64,000 nt of DNA from UBA4416 sp036676295 (GTDB lineage Bacteria; Bacteroidota; Bacteroidia; B-17B0; Aurantibacillaceae), in assembly GCA_036676295.1 (NCBI GenBank), contig JAKFDE010000013.1, positions 19,872 to 83,871 on the forward strand. The letters run 5' to 3'. The position numbers and the translations under genes were made by a program. Below are positions 18,031-26,755 of this stretch, one piece after another (the stretch's first letter is position 1; each line of letters starts with the position of its first letter). The notes beneath the pieces were generated by a model. That model saw only the letters and a program-made list of their open reading frames with translations, had not been told where the DNA came from and searched no databases.

Positions 18031-18495
18031 TTATCCTTGTAATACCAGTTCTTTAAATTTAGCGCCTCTGTTTTTGTAATTATCAAATGCGTCGTAGCTT
18101 GGGCATGCAGGAGAAAATAATACTGCTTGATTTTTGATGGCCTTTGCTTTTGAAATGCCAACAGCACTTTCTAAATTTTCAGCAACGATCAGCATCACAT
18201 GTTTATTGAATACATTTTTGATCTCTGCAAAGCGACGACCGTAATAAATAACCGTTTTGATATTGTAATAGTTCAAATTTGTAAACCAAGAATAATCTGT
18301 TTTCAAATCATCACCACCTAATATTAATACTAGTTCAACATCAACAGAATTAACGCTTTCTACAGTTTGTTTCGCATTGGTCGCTTTGGAATCATTGATG
18401 TACGTAACATCATTGATGGTAGCAACAAATTCAAAACTATGGTCGGTTTCGCGACTGATCGAAAATGTTTTTTGATTTAGTGCAACTTCTTTCAT
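18031..18495 (-). CDS. stand-alone MurD C-terminal-domain paralogue
   Basis: 154 residues that match only the C-terminal third of MurD. It shares FEFVATIN, YINDSKATN (Lys37, Thr39), LVLILGGDD, FSPACPSYDAF and NYKNRGAKF with the MurD encoded immediately upstream (there FVASIN, FINDSKATN, LILGGQD, LSPACASFD, NYEDRG). From MurD structures these motifs line the D-glutamate and nucleotide site. The P-loop ATPase domain and UDP-MurNAc-binding domain are absent, so it cannot ligate by itself. It begins one base after the murD stop (TAA-A-ATG) and has its own 17-residue leader, so it is not a simple frameshifted tail. It might bind D-Glu, regulate MurD or replace its C-domain in trans; the role is unknown. 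Confidence 0.8.
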   Translation of the reverse strand: MKEVALNQKTFSISRETDHSFEFVATINDVTYINDSKATNAKQTVESVNSVDVELVLILGGDDLKTDYSWFTNLNYYNIKTVIYYGRRFAEIKNVFNKHVMLIVAENLESAVGISKAKAIKNQAVLFSPACPSYDAFDNYKNRGAKFKELVLQG

Positions 18496-18496
18496 T

Positions 18497-19870
18497 TTAC
18501 AAACCTCTCACTGCTGATTTAAATTGAACACCTCTATCTTCGTAATTTTGAAACAAATCGAAACTTGCACAAGCAGGAGATAATAACACTGCATCTCCTT
18601 TAGTAGCTAATTTGTAAGACATAGCTACAGCTTCAGCTGCAGATCCTGCTTCCATAATTGTTTCTACTGAGCCTTTAAAAGCTTTGATGATCTTTTTGTT
18701 GTCAACACCTAAGCACACGATCGCTTTTACTTTTTCTTTTACCAAGTCAAGTAATTCGTTGTAATCGTTGCCTTTGTCTTGGCCACCAAGAATTAAAACT
18801 GTTGGTTTATGCATACTTTCTAATGCATACCAGGTTGAGTTAATGTTGGTTGCTTTTGAATCGTTGATGAATTCTACACCATTGATAGAGGCTACAAATT
18901 CTAAACGATGTTCAGCATTCACGAAATCTTCCATGCTCTCACGGATGATGTCTTTGCGTATGTCTACGATACGCGCTGCTAAAGACGCAGCCATTGAGTT
19001 GTAAACATTGTGTTTACCTTGTAAGGCTAACTGTTCTAGGGTCATGATTAAGGGTTTAGGGTTATTATTATAATTAAGGGTTATTTCTTTGTCTTGTAAA
19101 TACGCACCATTTCCTTCAATTGTTTTTTTGATACTGAAAGGAATCAGCTGCGCACTTATTTTGTGTTGCTTCATGTATTCTTCTATCACAACATCATCTG
19201 CACAATACACAAAAGCATCTTCTTTTGTTTGATTTTGAGTGATACGGAATTTAGAAGCTACGTAGTTTTCAAATTTGTAATCGTATCTGTCTAAATGATC
19301 AGGTGTGATGTTTAATAATACAGCTACATCGGCTTTAAAATCAAACATGCCGTCTAATTGAAAACTACTTAGTTCTAATACATAGTAATCGTGATTCTCT
19401 TTAGCTACCTGATAAGCAAAACTTTTTCCAATGTTGCCGCCGAGGCCAACGTTGTAACCAGCTTTCTTCAGTATATGATAGGTTAACAGAGTAGTAGTGG
19501 TTTTGCCATTACTGCCTGTGATGCAAATTGTTTTAGCATTGGTATGTCTTCCGGCAAATTCAATTTCAGAGATCACTGAAATGTTTTTTTCTTTTGCTTT
19601 TTTAACCATTTCTGCTTTATCAGGAATGCCCGGACTCTTGATGATTTCAGTTGCGTTTAAAATTAAATTTTCAGTATGATTGCCTTCTTCAAATGCAATA
19701 TTATTTGCTACTAGTTCAGTTTTATATTTTTCTTGGATCAACCCTTTGTCGGATACAAATACATCATATCCCTTGGCTTGTGCTAAAATAGCACTGCCAA
19801 CGCCACTCTCGCCACTGCCGAGAATAACCATGCGAGGTTTTTGATTAGATATGTTTGTAGTTGCGTTCAA
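18497..19870 (-). CDS. murD: UDP-N-acetylmuramoyl-L-alanine--D-glutamate ligase
   Basis: 457 residues, full length. Domain 1 has VILGSGESGVGSAILA for UDP-MurNAc-Ala; domain 2 has the ATPase P-loop TGSNGKTTTTLLTYHI, LELSSFQLD and ITPDHLDRY; domain 3 has FINDSKATN and LSPACASFDLF. The enzyme adds D-glutamate to UDP-MurNAc-L-alanine in the cytoplasm. It lies 21 bases after mraY and one base before a duplicate of its own C-terminal domain. The full-length protein looks intact, so the neighbour is an addition and not a replacement. Confidence 0.97.
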   Translation of the reverse strand: MNATTNISNQKPRMVILGSGESGVGSAILAQAKGYDVFVSDKGLIQEKYKTELVANNIAFEEGNHTENLILNATEIIKSPGIPDKAEMVKKAKEKNISVISEIEFAGRHTNAKTICITGSNGKTTTTLLTYHILKKAGYNVGLGGNIGKSFAYQVAKENHDYYVLELSSFQLDGMFDFKADVAVLLNITPDHLDRYDYKFENYVASKFRITQNQTKEDAFVYCADDVVIEEYMKQHKISAQLIPFSIKKTIEGNGAYLQDKEITLNYNNNPKPLIMTLEQLALQGKHNVYNSMAASLAARIVDIRKDIIRESMEDFVNAEHRLEFVASINGVEFINDSKATNINSTWYALESMHKPTVLILGGQDKGNDYNELLDLVKEKVKAIVCLGVDNKKIIKAFKGSVETIMEAGSAAEAVAMSYKLATKGDAVLLSPACASFDLFQNYEDRGVQFKSAVRGL

Positions 19871-19891
19871 TTTTTTTGTAGTGGTAATCTG

Positions 19892-21157
19892 TTATCTTAA
19901 TTTTAATGTTACGATTGTTAATACAGCAAGCATGATTCCGATAATAAAAAAGCGCATCACAATTTTTGATTCGTGAAAACCAACTTTTTGATAATGGTGA
20001 TGTAAAGGCGCCATTTTAAACAAACGGTTTTCGCGAGCGAATTCAATACCGCGTTTTTTCTTTTGGTATTTGAAATAGAATACTTGCATGATCACCGAAA
20101 GATTTTCCACTAAAAACACACCGCATAAAATCGGTATCAATAATTCTTTACGAATAGCAATCGCAAACACTGCAATGATGCCGCCAATTGCTAAACTTCC
20201 TGTATCGCCCATAAATACTTGTGCCGGATAAGCATTATACCATAAGAAACCAACACAAGCTCCAACAAAGGCAGCCATAAATATTACCAACTCGCCGGTA
20301 TTTGGTATGTACATGATATTTAAGTAATCGGCAAAAATGGTATTACCACTTACGTATGCTAATATTCCCAGTGTTGTTCCAATAATAGCACTGGTACCGG
20401 CGGCGAGGCCATCAATACCATCAGTTATGTTTGCTCCATTTGAAACAGCCGTGATAATTAAAATAACGATCGGAATAAAAATCAACCAACCATATTTTTG
20501 TGCACTATCTCCCATGAACGATAACACATTTGTGTAATCAAATTCATTATCTTTTACAAAAGGGATAGTGGTTTTGATTGTTTTAATAGGCTCTGCTGCA
20601 TATTTCGGAATAGCCAGATCTTTTGGCTTGCTAATGGCTTCATCAAAAGAATAAGCACTTTGACCGTTTGAAGAAACGCGTTCTTTAATAACAACATCCG
20701 GATGAAAATATAATACGGTTCCAATAATTAATCCAATACCAATTTGTCCAATTACTTTGAACTTACCTTTTAAGCCTTCTTTATTTTTTTTGAATACTTT
20801 AATATAATCGTCTAGAAAACCAATACCACCAAGCCATACAGTAGTGATCAGCATTAAAACGATGTATACGTTCAATACTTTGGAAAATAGTAGAGTAGGG
20901 ATGATGATAGCGGCAATAATAATTAAACCACCCATGGTTGGCGTACCTGCTTTTTCTGCCTGGCCATGTAAACCAAGTTCACGTACGGTTTCGCCAATTT
21001 GTTTTTTGCGGATGTAATTAATAATGCGTTTACCAAATACCATCGAAATAAGTAACGAGGTTAATAAAGCTAAAGCTGCACGAAAGGAAATGTATTGAAA
21101 CACCCCTGCTCCCGGGAAGTCTAGTTTATCCAAATATTGAAACAAATAATAAAACAT
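19892..21157 (-). CDS. mraY: phospho-N-acetylmuramoyl-pentapeptide transferase
   Basis: 421 residues, polytopic membrane enzyme. Family motifs are GTPTMGG near 75, the DDYIK acidic motif near 117, the NITDGIDGLAAG segment and MGDTGSLAIGG, with the histidine-rich LHHHYQ near the C-terminus. It transfers phospho-MurNAc-pentapeptide to undecaprenyl phosphate, forming lipid I. It is about 60 residues longer than the E. coli enzyme because of an insertion around residues 155-215 (RVSSNGQSAYSFDEAISKP). Its ATG lies one base after the murE stop. Confidence 0.96.
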   Translation of the reverse strand: MFYYLFQYLDKLDFPGAGVFQYISFRAALALLTSLLISMVFGKRIINYIRKKQIGETVRELGLHGQAEKAGTPTMGGLIIIAAIIIPTLLFSKVLNVYIVLMLITTVWLGGIGFLDDYIKVFKKNKEGLKGKFKVIGQIGIGLIIGTVLYFHPDVVIKERVSSNGQSAYSFDEAISKPKDLAIPKYAAEPIKTIKTTIPFVKDNEFDYTNVLSFMGDSAQKYGWLIFIPIVILIITAVSNGANITDGIDGLAAGTSAIIGTTLGILAYVSGNTIFADYLNIMYIPNTGELVIFMAAFVGACVGFLWYNAYPAQVFMGDTGSLAIGGIIAVFAIAIRKELLIPILCGVFLVENLSVIMQVFYFKYQKKKRGIEFARENRLFKMAPLHHHYQKVGFHESKIVMRFFIIGIMLAVLTIVTLKLR

Positions 21158-21158
21158 A

Positions 21159-22622
21159 TTATATATCGAGGGTGTTAAAGTTTTCTTTTACAATTTCAAA
21201 ATCATCAAATGGATGTTTTACGCCACCTATCTCCTGGTATTTTTCATGTCCTTTGCCTGCTACTAAAATAATGTCGCCACTATTTGCAAATGAACAGGCT
21301 GTTTTGATCGCTTCTTTTCTATCGCTGATGCGCAAAGTTTTTTTAGCATCCACAGGATTAATGCCTGCCTGCATTTGATTTAAAATATCTTCCGGATTTT
21401 CAGAACGAGGATTATCACTCGTTAAAATAATTTTGTTACTATACTCGCAAGCAATTTGTGCCATGATAGGGCGCTTGGTAGTATCTCTATCTCCACCACA
21501 ACCAACCAGTGTAATTACCTGCTCATTTCCTGTGCGAATATCTTTAATGGTTTCTAAAACATTTTTCAGGGCATCCGGTGTGTGCGCATAATCAACAATG
21601 GCAATAACACCACCTTTGGATTTAACGTACTGAAAGCGGCCTTCCACTGAATTTAAATTGCTCAGTGTTGTTAATACCTGTACTTTATCTTGTTTTAATA
21701 ATTGTGCAATGGCATATACAACTAATACATTATAAGCGTTGAATGAGCCAATTAATTTTACCCAAACTTCTTGTCCATCAAGATTTAATAGCAAACCATT
21801 CAAATGATTTTCGATCACCTTGCATTTAAAATCTGCAATTGATTTTAAACCATAAGTGTATTTTTTGGCTTTGGTGTTTTGTAACATCACCATGCCATTT
21901 CTATCATCTTTATTAGTTAAGGCAAAAGCATCATCCGGTAAATTATCAAAGAATAATTTTTTAGCTCTGATGTACTCATCAAATGTTTTATGATAATCTA
22001 AATGATCGTGAGTGATATTTGAAAAAGCGGCCCCTGTAAATTTGATTCCTGTTATACGGTGTTGCACAATAGCATGAGAACTTACTTCCATGAACACATA
22101 CTGACAACCTTCTTCTACCATTTGTGCTAATAGCTCATTTAAGGTTAAAGCGTCCGGCGTTGTGTGCGTAGCAGGAATAACAGTGTTGTTGATTTTGTTT
22201 TGAACGGTTGATAATAAACCAACGTTGTATCCTAAACCTCTGAATAAATTAAATAATAAAGTTACGGTGGTAGTCTTACCGTTTGTGCCCGTAATGCCAA
22301 CCAATTTTAATTTTTCGGAAGGATTATCGTAGTAGTTGCAAGCAATATAACCAAGCGCTGCAGAAGAATCTAATACCTTGATATAAGTGATATGATCTCT
22401 TTGTACAATTGGTAATTCTTCACAAACAATTGCTACAGCACCATTTTCAATCGCTTTTTCAATATAGTTGTGTCCGTCAGAAGCCGTTCCTCTGGTAGCA
22501 ATAAACAACGAATCTTTTTTTACCTGACGAGAATCGAAGGTAACAGAAGATACAGCCACATTAGTAGAACCAACTATTTCTTCTAGTCTTGTTTTATATA
22601 ATATTTCGCTAAGCAGTTTCAT
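21159..22622 (-). CDS. murE: UDP-MurNAc-tripeptide synthetase, meso-diaminopimelate type
   Basis: 487 residues with three Mur-ligase domains. The P-loop is GITGTNGKTTTVTLL and the central region has the carbamylated-lysine neighbourhood (FSNITHDHLDYH). The C-terminal substrate motif is TSDNPRSENPEDIL; DNPR is the family marker for meso-diaminopimelate instead of L-lysine. It therefore predicts an A1-gamma, directly cross-linked wall, in line with the NlpC/P60 hydrolase in this window. It is separated from the PBP gene by 52 bases containing an 18-base palindrome. Confidence 0.96.
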   Translation of the reverse strand: MKLLSEILYKTRLEEIVGSTNVAVSSVTFDSRQVKKDSLFIATRGTASDGHNYIEKAIENGAVAIVCEELPIVQRDHITYIKVLDSSAALGYIACNYYDNPSEKLKLVGITGTNGKTTTVTLLFNLFRGLGYNVGLLSTVQNKINNTVIPATHTTPDALTLNELLAQMVEEGCQYVFMEVSSHAIVQHRITGIKFTGAAFSNITHDHLDYHKTFDEYIRAKKLFFDNLPDDAFALTNKDDRNGMVMLQNTKAKKYTYGLKSIADFKCKVIENHLNGLLLNLDGQEVWVKLIGSFNAYNVLVVYAIAQLLKQDKVQVLTTLSNLNSVEGRFQYVKSKGGVIAIVDYAHTPDALKNVLETIKDIRTGNEQVITLVGCGGDRDTTKRPIMAQIACEYSNKIILTSDNPRSENPEDILNQMQAGINPVDAKKTLRISDRKEAIKTACSFANSGDIILVAGKGHEKYQEIGGVKHPFDDFEIVKENFNTLDI

Positions 22623-22644
22623 TTCTATTTTACAGTTTGTCTTG

Positions 22645-22662
22645 GTACATTGTACAATGTAC
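22645..22662. repeat. perfect 18-base palindrome between the PBP gene and murE
   Basis: GTACATTGTACAATGTAC reads the same on both strands and is followed by a further half-site (TTTGTACATT). It lies 22 bases upstream of the murE start codon, so it could be an operator or an RNA hairpin affecting murE translation. Confidence 0.6.
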
Positions 22663-22674
22663 TTTGTACATTTT

Positions 22675-24795
22675 TTAGCTAAGTATCAATGTTATTTTAT
22701 CACCTTTATTAAATCTTTGTCCGGCTTCGATGGATTGTTTTTTTACCGAACCCATTCCGTAAAGTTTTACATGAAAGCCACTGTTCTCTAATAAATACAA
22801 AGCATCTTTCGCTGATAAACCATTTAAGTTTGGTACAATACCTTTGTCTAGTTGACTCTTGATATTATTCGATTGTAATGAAATTGTTGTTGAGTCATTT
22901 GTGTTTCTTGAAACATAATTGTCATCAGTAGCGTTTGATTTTGTTGGTAATTTTAATGCCTTTGAAGCGATGATCATTTCATTGTTTTGAGATTTAATAC
23001 TAGCAGGCGCTTTCGTTAAGAGAATTTGTTTGTTGTTGATCGGTTCTAAGAAATCCAAACTGGTAGAGTAAACTTTTTCGGCAATTTCTTTAAATACAGG
23101 ACCAGCCACTAAACCTCCATAATAAATACCATTACTAGGTGAGTTGATAATAACAATGCAAGTATATAAAGGTTTATCAGCAGGGAAATAACCCACAAAG
23201 GATGCCTGATAATTTTTCACTGTTCCGTAACCTTTATTACCGGTTGCAATTTGAGCTGTACCTGTTTTTCCTCCTACTTTAAACGCTGTAATGTTTAGCC
23301 CCTTTCCGGTTCCATTCTCTACAACTCCTTCTAACATTTGCTTTGCTTTTTTTAGAGTAGATTTTTTTACGATCTGTTCTGCTATAACCTGAGTGGGAAA
23401 TGTTTTTATGGTTTTTCCATTATGCTTGATTTCTTTTTCAAAACAAGGCTTGATCATTTTACCATCATTAGCAATGGCATTATAAAGCGTTAAGGTTTGT
23501 AACGGTGTTATTAATGATTCGTAACCATAACTCATTTGAGGTAAGGTTAAGCCCGACCAGTCTTTACTCTTCGTTTCTTTAATTAAAGGATTTGCTTCTC
23601 CCGGAATTGATAAACCTAACTTTTCATTTAAATGAAATGATTTTAATTTATTAATATATAATTGCGGATTTTTAGAGTAGTATTTCTGTATCAATATAGC
23701 TATGGCACTGTTTGATGATACTTCAAATGCACGCTGAACAGTTAACACTGGAGACTCCGGTGCATGCGAATCTTTAATGGTTTTATTGTAATAGGTTACT
23801 TCACCATTTCCAACTTTTATTTTTTCTTCCAAACTCACATTGTAATCATCCATTACAGCTAAGTATGATGCCAGTTTAAATGTAGAGCCGGGTTCTGTTG
23901 CATAACCAATCGCATAGTTTAAACTTTCCGAATAGGAACTTGAATCTTTTCCGTTTCTGCTTAAGTTGGCAATTGCTTTGATCTCGCCGGTTTTTACTTC
24001 CATTAAAATAGCGCAACCATGTGATGCGTTATTTTTCATTAATGTTTTTAATAAAGCATTTTCAGCAACGTCTTGTATATTAATGTCAATAGTAGTGTAT
24101 AGATCACTGCCATCTTTTGGTTCAACTTCATTCTCGTCATTGATCGGCCGCCAAACATCACCTGCAATTTTTTGCATTAAACGTTGGCCACTCACGCCCA
24201 TTAAAATACTATCGTAAGCGCCTTCTAAACCAACAGGCTTAATGCCAGTGCGAGACATGCCAATTGTACGGGCAGCTAACATTTTAAATGGACGTTCGCG
24301 TCTGTTAGTTTGTAAGGTTACTAAACCACCGCGTTTGCCGCGTTTAAAAATGGGAAAGGTTTTTAATGTTTGAAGATCTTTATATGGTACATTGCGTTTC
24401 AAGACAACATAACGATCCCCACTCTTACGAGCTTTACGTAGTAATTTGGTGTATTGTTTAGCTGTTTTATCTTTAAACAGATCAGCTAACATAAATCCTA
24501 AAGAATCAACTTTACTTTCAAATAATTTTTTGTCAATAGATGGCGCATTAATGTCAACAGCTATTTCGTAATAAGGTAAAGAGGTAGCTAATAAGTTTCC
24601 GTTAACGTCAAAGATGTTACCGCGCACTGCTTCAATCTCAAATACTTTAGTGTTGAAGGCTTCCGCTTTTCTTTTCCATTCATCGCCTTCTTTAAATTGG
24701 ATGATACATATCTTATAAAGAATGCTCAAAGCAAATACACATAATAATATGTATACTAAGTAGGTTCTGGATAATATGTCTTTTTTGTTTTCCAA
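22675..24795 (-). CDS. ftsI: class B penicillin-binding protein (FtsI-type) with PASTA domain
   Basis: 706 residues. A membrane helix (about 12-30) precedes the dimerisation/pedestal domain (FDVNGNLLATSLPYYEIAVD). The transpeptidase domain has the nucleophile in EPGSTFKLAS, the SSNSA box and KTGTAQIATG. After a linker of about 60 residues, the last 60 residues form one PASTA domain (IVPNLNGLSAKDALYLLENS), with the terminal KGDKITLILS. It cross-links glycan strands made by FtsW. PASTA tails are common in Gram-positive PBPs and also occur in Bacteroidota. It begins eight bases after the FtsL-like gene. Confidence 0.93.
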   Translation of the reverse strand: MENKKDILSRTYLVYILLCVFALSILYKICIIQFKEGDEWKRKAEAFNTKVFEIEAVRGNIFDVNGNLLATSLPYYEIAVDINAPSIDKKLFESKVDSLGFMLADLFKDKTAKQYTKLLRKARKSGDRYVVLKRNVPYKDLQTLKTFPIFKRGKRGGLVTLQTNRRERPFKMLAARTIGMSRTGIKPVGLEGAYDSILMGVSGQRLMQKIAGDVWRPINDENEVEPKDGSDLYTTIDINIQDVAENALLKTLMKNNASHGCAILMEVKTGEIKAIANLSRNGKDSSSYSESLNYAIGYATEPGSTFKLASYLAVMDDYNVSLEEKIKVGNGEVTYYNKTIKDSHAPESPVLTVQRAFEVSSNSAIAILIQKYYSKNPQLYINKLKSFHLNEKLGLSIPGEANPLIKETKSKDWSGLTLPQMSYGYESLITPLQTLTLYNAIANDGKMIKPCFEKEIKHNGKTIKTFPTQVIAEQIVKKSTLKKAKQMLEGVVENGTGKGLNITAFKVGGKTGTAQIATGNKGYGTVKNYQASFVGYFPADKPLYTCIVIINSPSNGIYYGGLVAGPVFKEIAEKVYSTSLDFLEPINNKQILLTKAPASIKSQNNEMIIASKALKLPTKSNATDDNYVSRNTNDSTTISLQSNNIKSQLDKGIVPNLNGLSAKDALYLLENSGFHVKLYGMGSVKKQSIEAGQRFNKGDKITLILS

Positions 24796-24803
24796 TTAAG
24801 CTT

Positions 24804-25259
24804 TTAGTGTGCTGTTTGTTTTGTTATGGTGCTGCTGTCAATTTCAATTTTTAAAGGCGCAACAACCGGTTCTTTCAATCCTAGTGGTTCTACCGATTTT
24901 GCTACCTGGCTCTGTTTACTCACAAACATCAGATCTGATTTTGATGAAATGAATTCTGTTCTTAATTCTTTTATTTGGTTACTTACTTTATTTACTTCTC
25001 TAATTTTATCGTCAGCATAATACCCGTTAGCGATATATAGAATGGCGATTAGTGCTAAAAACAAAATAAAGGGAACATGTTGCGTTGCCCTGTCATCACT
25101 TAAAAAACCACCGCCAAATATTTTTGACAAACCTTTAGCCAAAACACCTTTTTTTCCGGGTTTAGAAGGTTTAGCAGAAACCTGAGGCTGTTCTAATTCA
25201 ACCAGCTCCTCCAGCTCTTCTAATTCTTCTTTAGGTATGTTTCTAAATTTGTTTGCCAC
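24804..25259 (-). CDS. ftsL: FtsL-like divisome protein
   Basis: 151 residues. The N-terminal 60 residues are cytoplasmic and rich in Glu/Lys (FRNIPKEELEELEELVELEQ). One membrane helix lies at about 65-83 (HVPFILFLALIAILYIANGYY). A short periplasmic coiled coil follows (REVNKVSNQIKELRTEFISS). Sequence similarity to FtsL is weak, but the position between rsmH and the PBP gene, the single membrane span and the coiled coil fit the Bacteroidota FtsL-type protein. The cytoplasmic tail is longer than in E. coli FtsL. FtsL bridges FtsQ and FtsB to the FtsW-PBP enzyme pair. Confidence 0.85.
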   Translation of the reverse strand: MANKFRNIPKEELEELEELVELEQPQVSAKPSKPGKKGVLAKGLSKIFGGGFLSDDRATQHVPFILFLALIAILYIANGYYADDKIREVNKVSNQIKELRTEFISSKSDLMFVSKQSQVAKSVEPLGLKEPVVAPLKIEIDSSTITKQTAH

Positions 25260-25280
25260 TCCTTTTTAAGTGTTTGGTTA

Positions 25281-25325
25281 TTAGTTTTTAATTTTTAGTA
25301 GGAAGTGTTGTTTATTAAAAACTAA
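25281..25325. repeat. 12-base inverted repeat in the rsmH-ftsL gap
   Basis: TTAGTTTTTAAT and ATTAAAAACTAA form a perfect 12-base stem with a 21-base loop. A third related copy (ACTAAAAACTA) follows just after. It fills most of the 83-base gap. Confidence 0.6.
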
Positions 25326-25342
25326 GCACTAACAACTAAAAA

Positions 25343-26254
25343 CTATAGTTTTGTTGCTACTCTCAGCTTCGCACTTCTTGCTCTCGAATTTTTTTCAATT
25401 TCTTCGGCACTTGGTACAATTGGTTTTGATGTGAGTGACTTAAAGTATCTTGTTACATTTCCATATACCAGATCTTTTTCTTCTACACCTTCTACATTGC
25501 CAGTCTTAATAAGATTCTTCACAAGCCGATCTTCTAAACTGTGGTAACTCATGACTACTAATCGTCCACCTGGTTTTAAAAGATCCACACACTGGGTTAA
25601 GCATTCTTTCAATGCTTCCATTTCCTGGTTTACTTCAATACGAATTGCCTGATACACTTTTGCTAAGTATCGGTTCTCTTCAAATTTTGGAGTAGCCGGT
25701 TTTATAATTTCTTTTAGCTGAGCAGTAGTTTCAATAATTGCATTCACTCTGGCTTCAGAAATTAATTTTGATAATCTAAAGGCATTATCCAGTTCACCGT
25801 ATTCTCTAAAAATGGTTGTGAGTTTTTTTTCGTCGTAAGTATTAAGGACTTTTTTCGCAGTTAGATCACTTTTCTGATTCATGCGCATATCCAGGTCTGC
25901 TTCAAAGCGAATCGAAAAACCACGATCACCTTTATCAAACTGGTGCGAAGAAACCCCTAAGTCTCCAAGTATGCCATCTACTTTAGTAACACCATATAAT
26001 CTCAAATAATTTGTAATGAATCTGAAATTGTGTGGTACAAAAGTTAAGCGCATATCGTCAGGAACATTCGCCTTAGCATCTTCATCCTGATCAAAAGAAA
26101 ATAATTTTCCTTTTTCCGAAAGATGTTTTAAGATCTCTTTGGAATGACCGCCGCCGCCAAATGTTAAGTCAACATACACACCGTTAGGGTCGATGGAAAG
26201 GCTGTCAATACAAGGTTGTAAAAGAACGGGGATGTGATAAGGATTAGTCGTCAT
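25343..26254 (-). CDS. rsmH: 16S rRNA (cytosine1402-N4)-methyltransferase
   Basis: About 303 residues. The SAM-binding motif is VDLTFGGGGHSKEIL, with ILGDLGVSSHQFD and VMSYHSLEDRLVK further on, all characteristic of RsmH (MraW). It methylates C1402 in the 30S P site. I take the ATG at 26254, which precedes TTNPYHIPVLL; two more in-frame ATGs at 26260 and 26263 are possible. All overlap the 3' end of mraZ by 11-20 bases, as expected for translational coupling in this conserved gene pair. Confidence 0.95.
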   Translation of the reverse strand: MTTNPYHIPVLLQPCIDSLSIDPNGVYVDLTFGGGGHSKEILKHLSEKGKLFSFDQDEDAKANVPDDMRLTFVPHNFRFITNYLRLYGVTKVDGILGDLGVSSHQFDKGDRGFSIRFEADLDMRMNQKSDLTAKKVLNTYDEKKLTTIFREYGELDNAFRLSKLISEARVNAIIETTAQLKEIIKPATPKFEENRYLAKVYQAIRIEVNQEMEALKECLTQCVDLLKPGGRLVVMSYHSLEDRLVKNLIKTGNVEGVEEKDLVYGNVTRYFKSLTSKPIVPSAEEIEKNSRARSAKLRVATKL

Positions 26255-26714
26255 CGCCATCATTAAAATTTAAGTTACCTAATACGTCTTCAGCTAATTT
26301 TTCGATATCCATATCCTGAGATAAGAATTGATCATATAATTTTTTATCCCAGATCTCGATCACATTATTACTGCCTAACACTTTAATGTCAGCAGTAATA
26401 CCAGCGTATTCTACTAATGGTTTTGGTAATAATACACGGCCGGTATTGTCAGCATCTGCTGCGGTTGCGCCGCCGGCAAATTTTCTCACAAATACATCGT
26501 TAGCTTTTATTAAACGATTAAGCTTACTTAATTTTTTATTGAGTTTATTCCACTCATTGATGGGATAAAGCACTAAACATTTTTGATGAAGATTTCGGTT
26601 GATGACAAATCCTTTTTCAAATACCTCTTCCAGCTGCTTCCTGAGGTTAACAGGAAACATGAAACGCCCTTTCGCATCTACTTTACAATCAAATTCTCCT
26701 ATAAGGCTTGTCAT
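26244..26714 (-). CDS. mraZ: transcriptional regulator MraZ
   Basis: 156 residues from the ATG at 26714 (MTSLIGEF), nine codons inside the longest frame and at the usual MraZ start. Two SpoVT/AbrB-like repeats are present: DCKVDAKGRFMFPVNLR near the N-terminus and ADADNTGRVLLPKPL at about 85-100. MraZ forms a ring-shaped oligomer that binds direct repeats upstream of its own gene and controls the dcw cluster. Such repeats are visible at 26756-26795. First gene of the cluster. Confidence 0.94.
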   Translation of the reverse strand: MTSLIGEFDCKVDAKGRFMFPVNLRKQLEEVFEKGFVINRNLHQKCLVLYPINEWNKLNKKLSKLNRLIKANDVFVRKFAGGATAADADNTGRVLLPKPLVEYAGITADIKVLGSNNVIEIWDKKLYDQFLSQDMDIEKLAEDVLGNLNFNDGDDD

Positions 26715-26738
26715 TCGTGGCTTTGGTTTGAATTGTGT

Positions 26739-26746
26739 CAAAAATA
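26739..26746 (-). promoter_or_regulatory. candidate -7 promoter element for mraZ/dcw
   Basis: Reads TATTTTTG on the minus strand, matching TAnnTTTG. It lies 25 bases upstream of the chosen mraZ ATG, so the leader would be short. The putative MraZ boxes occupy the region where RNA polymerase would contact the -33 site. Confidence 0.5.
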
Positions 26747-26755
26747 ATTAAAATT

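Noticed and set aside
18031..19870. A frameshifted single murD gene
   Set aside because: The upstream gene already contains all three MurD domains, and the downstream gene repeats the third; so this is a duplication and not a split gene.
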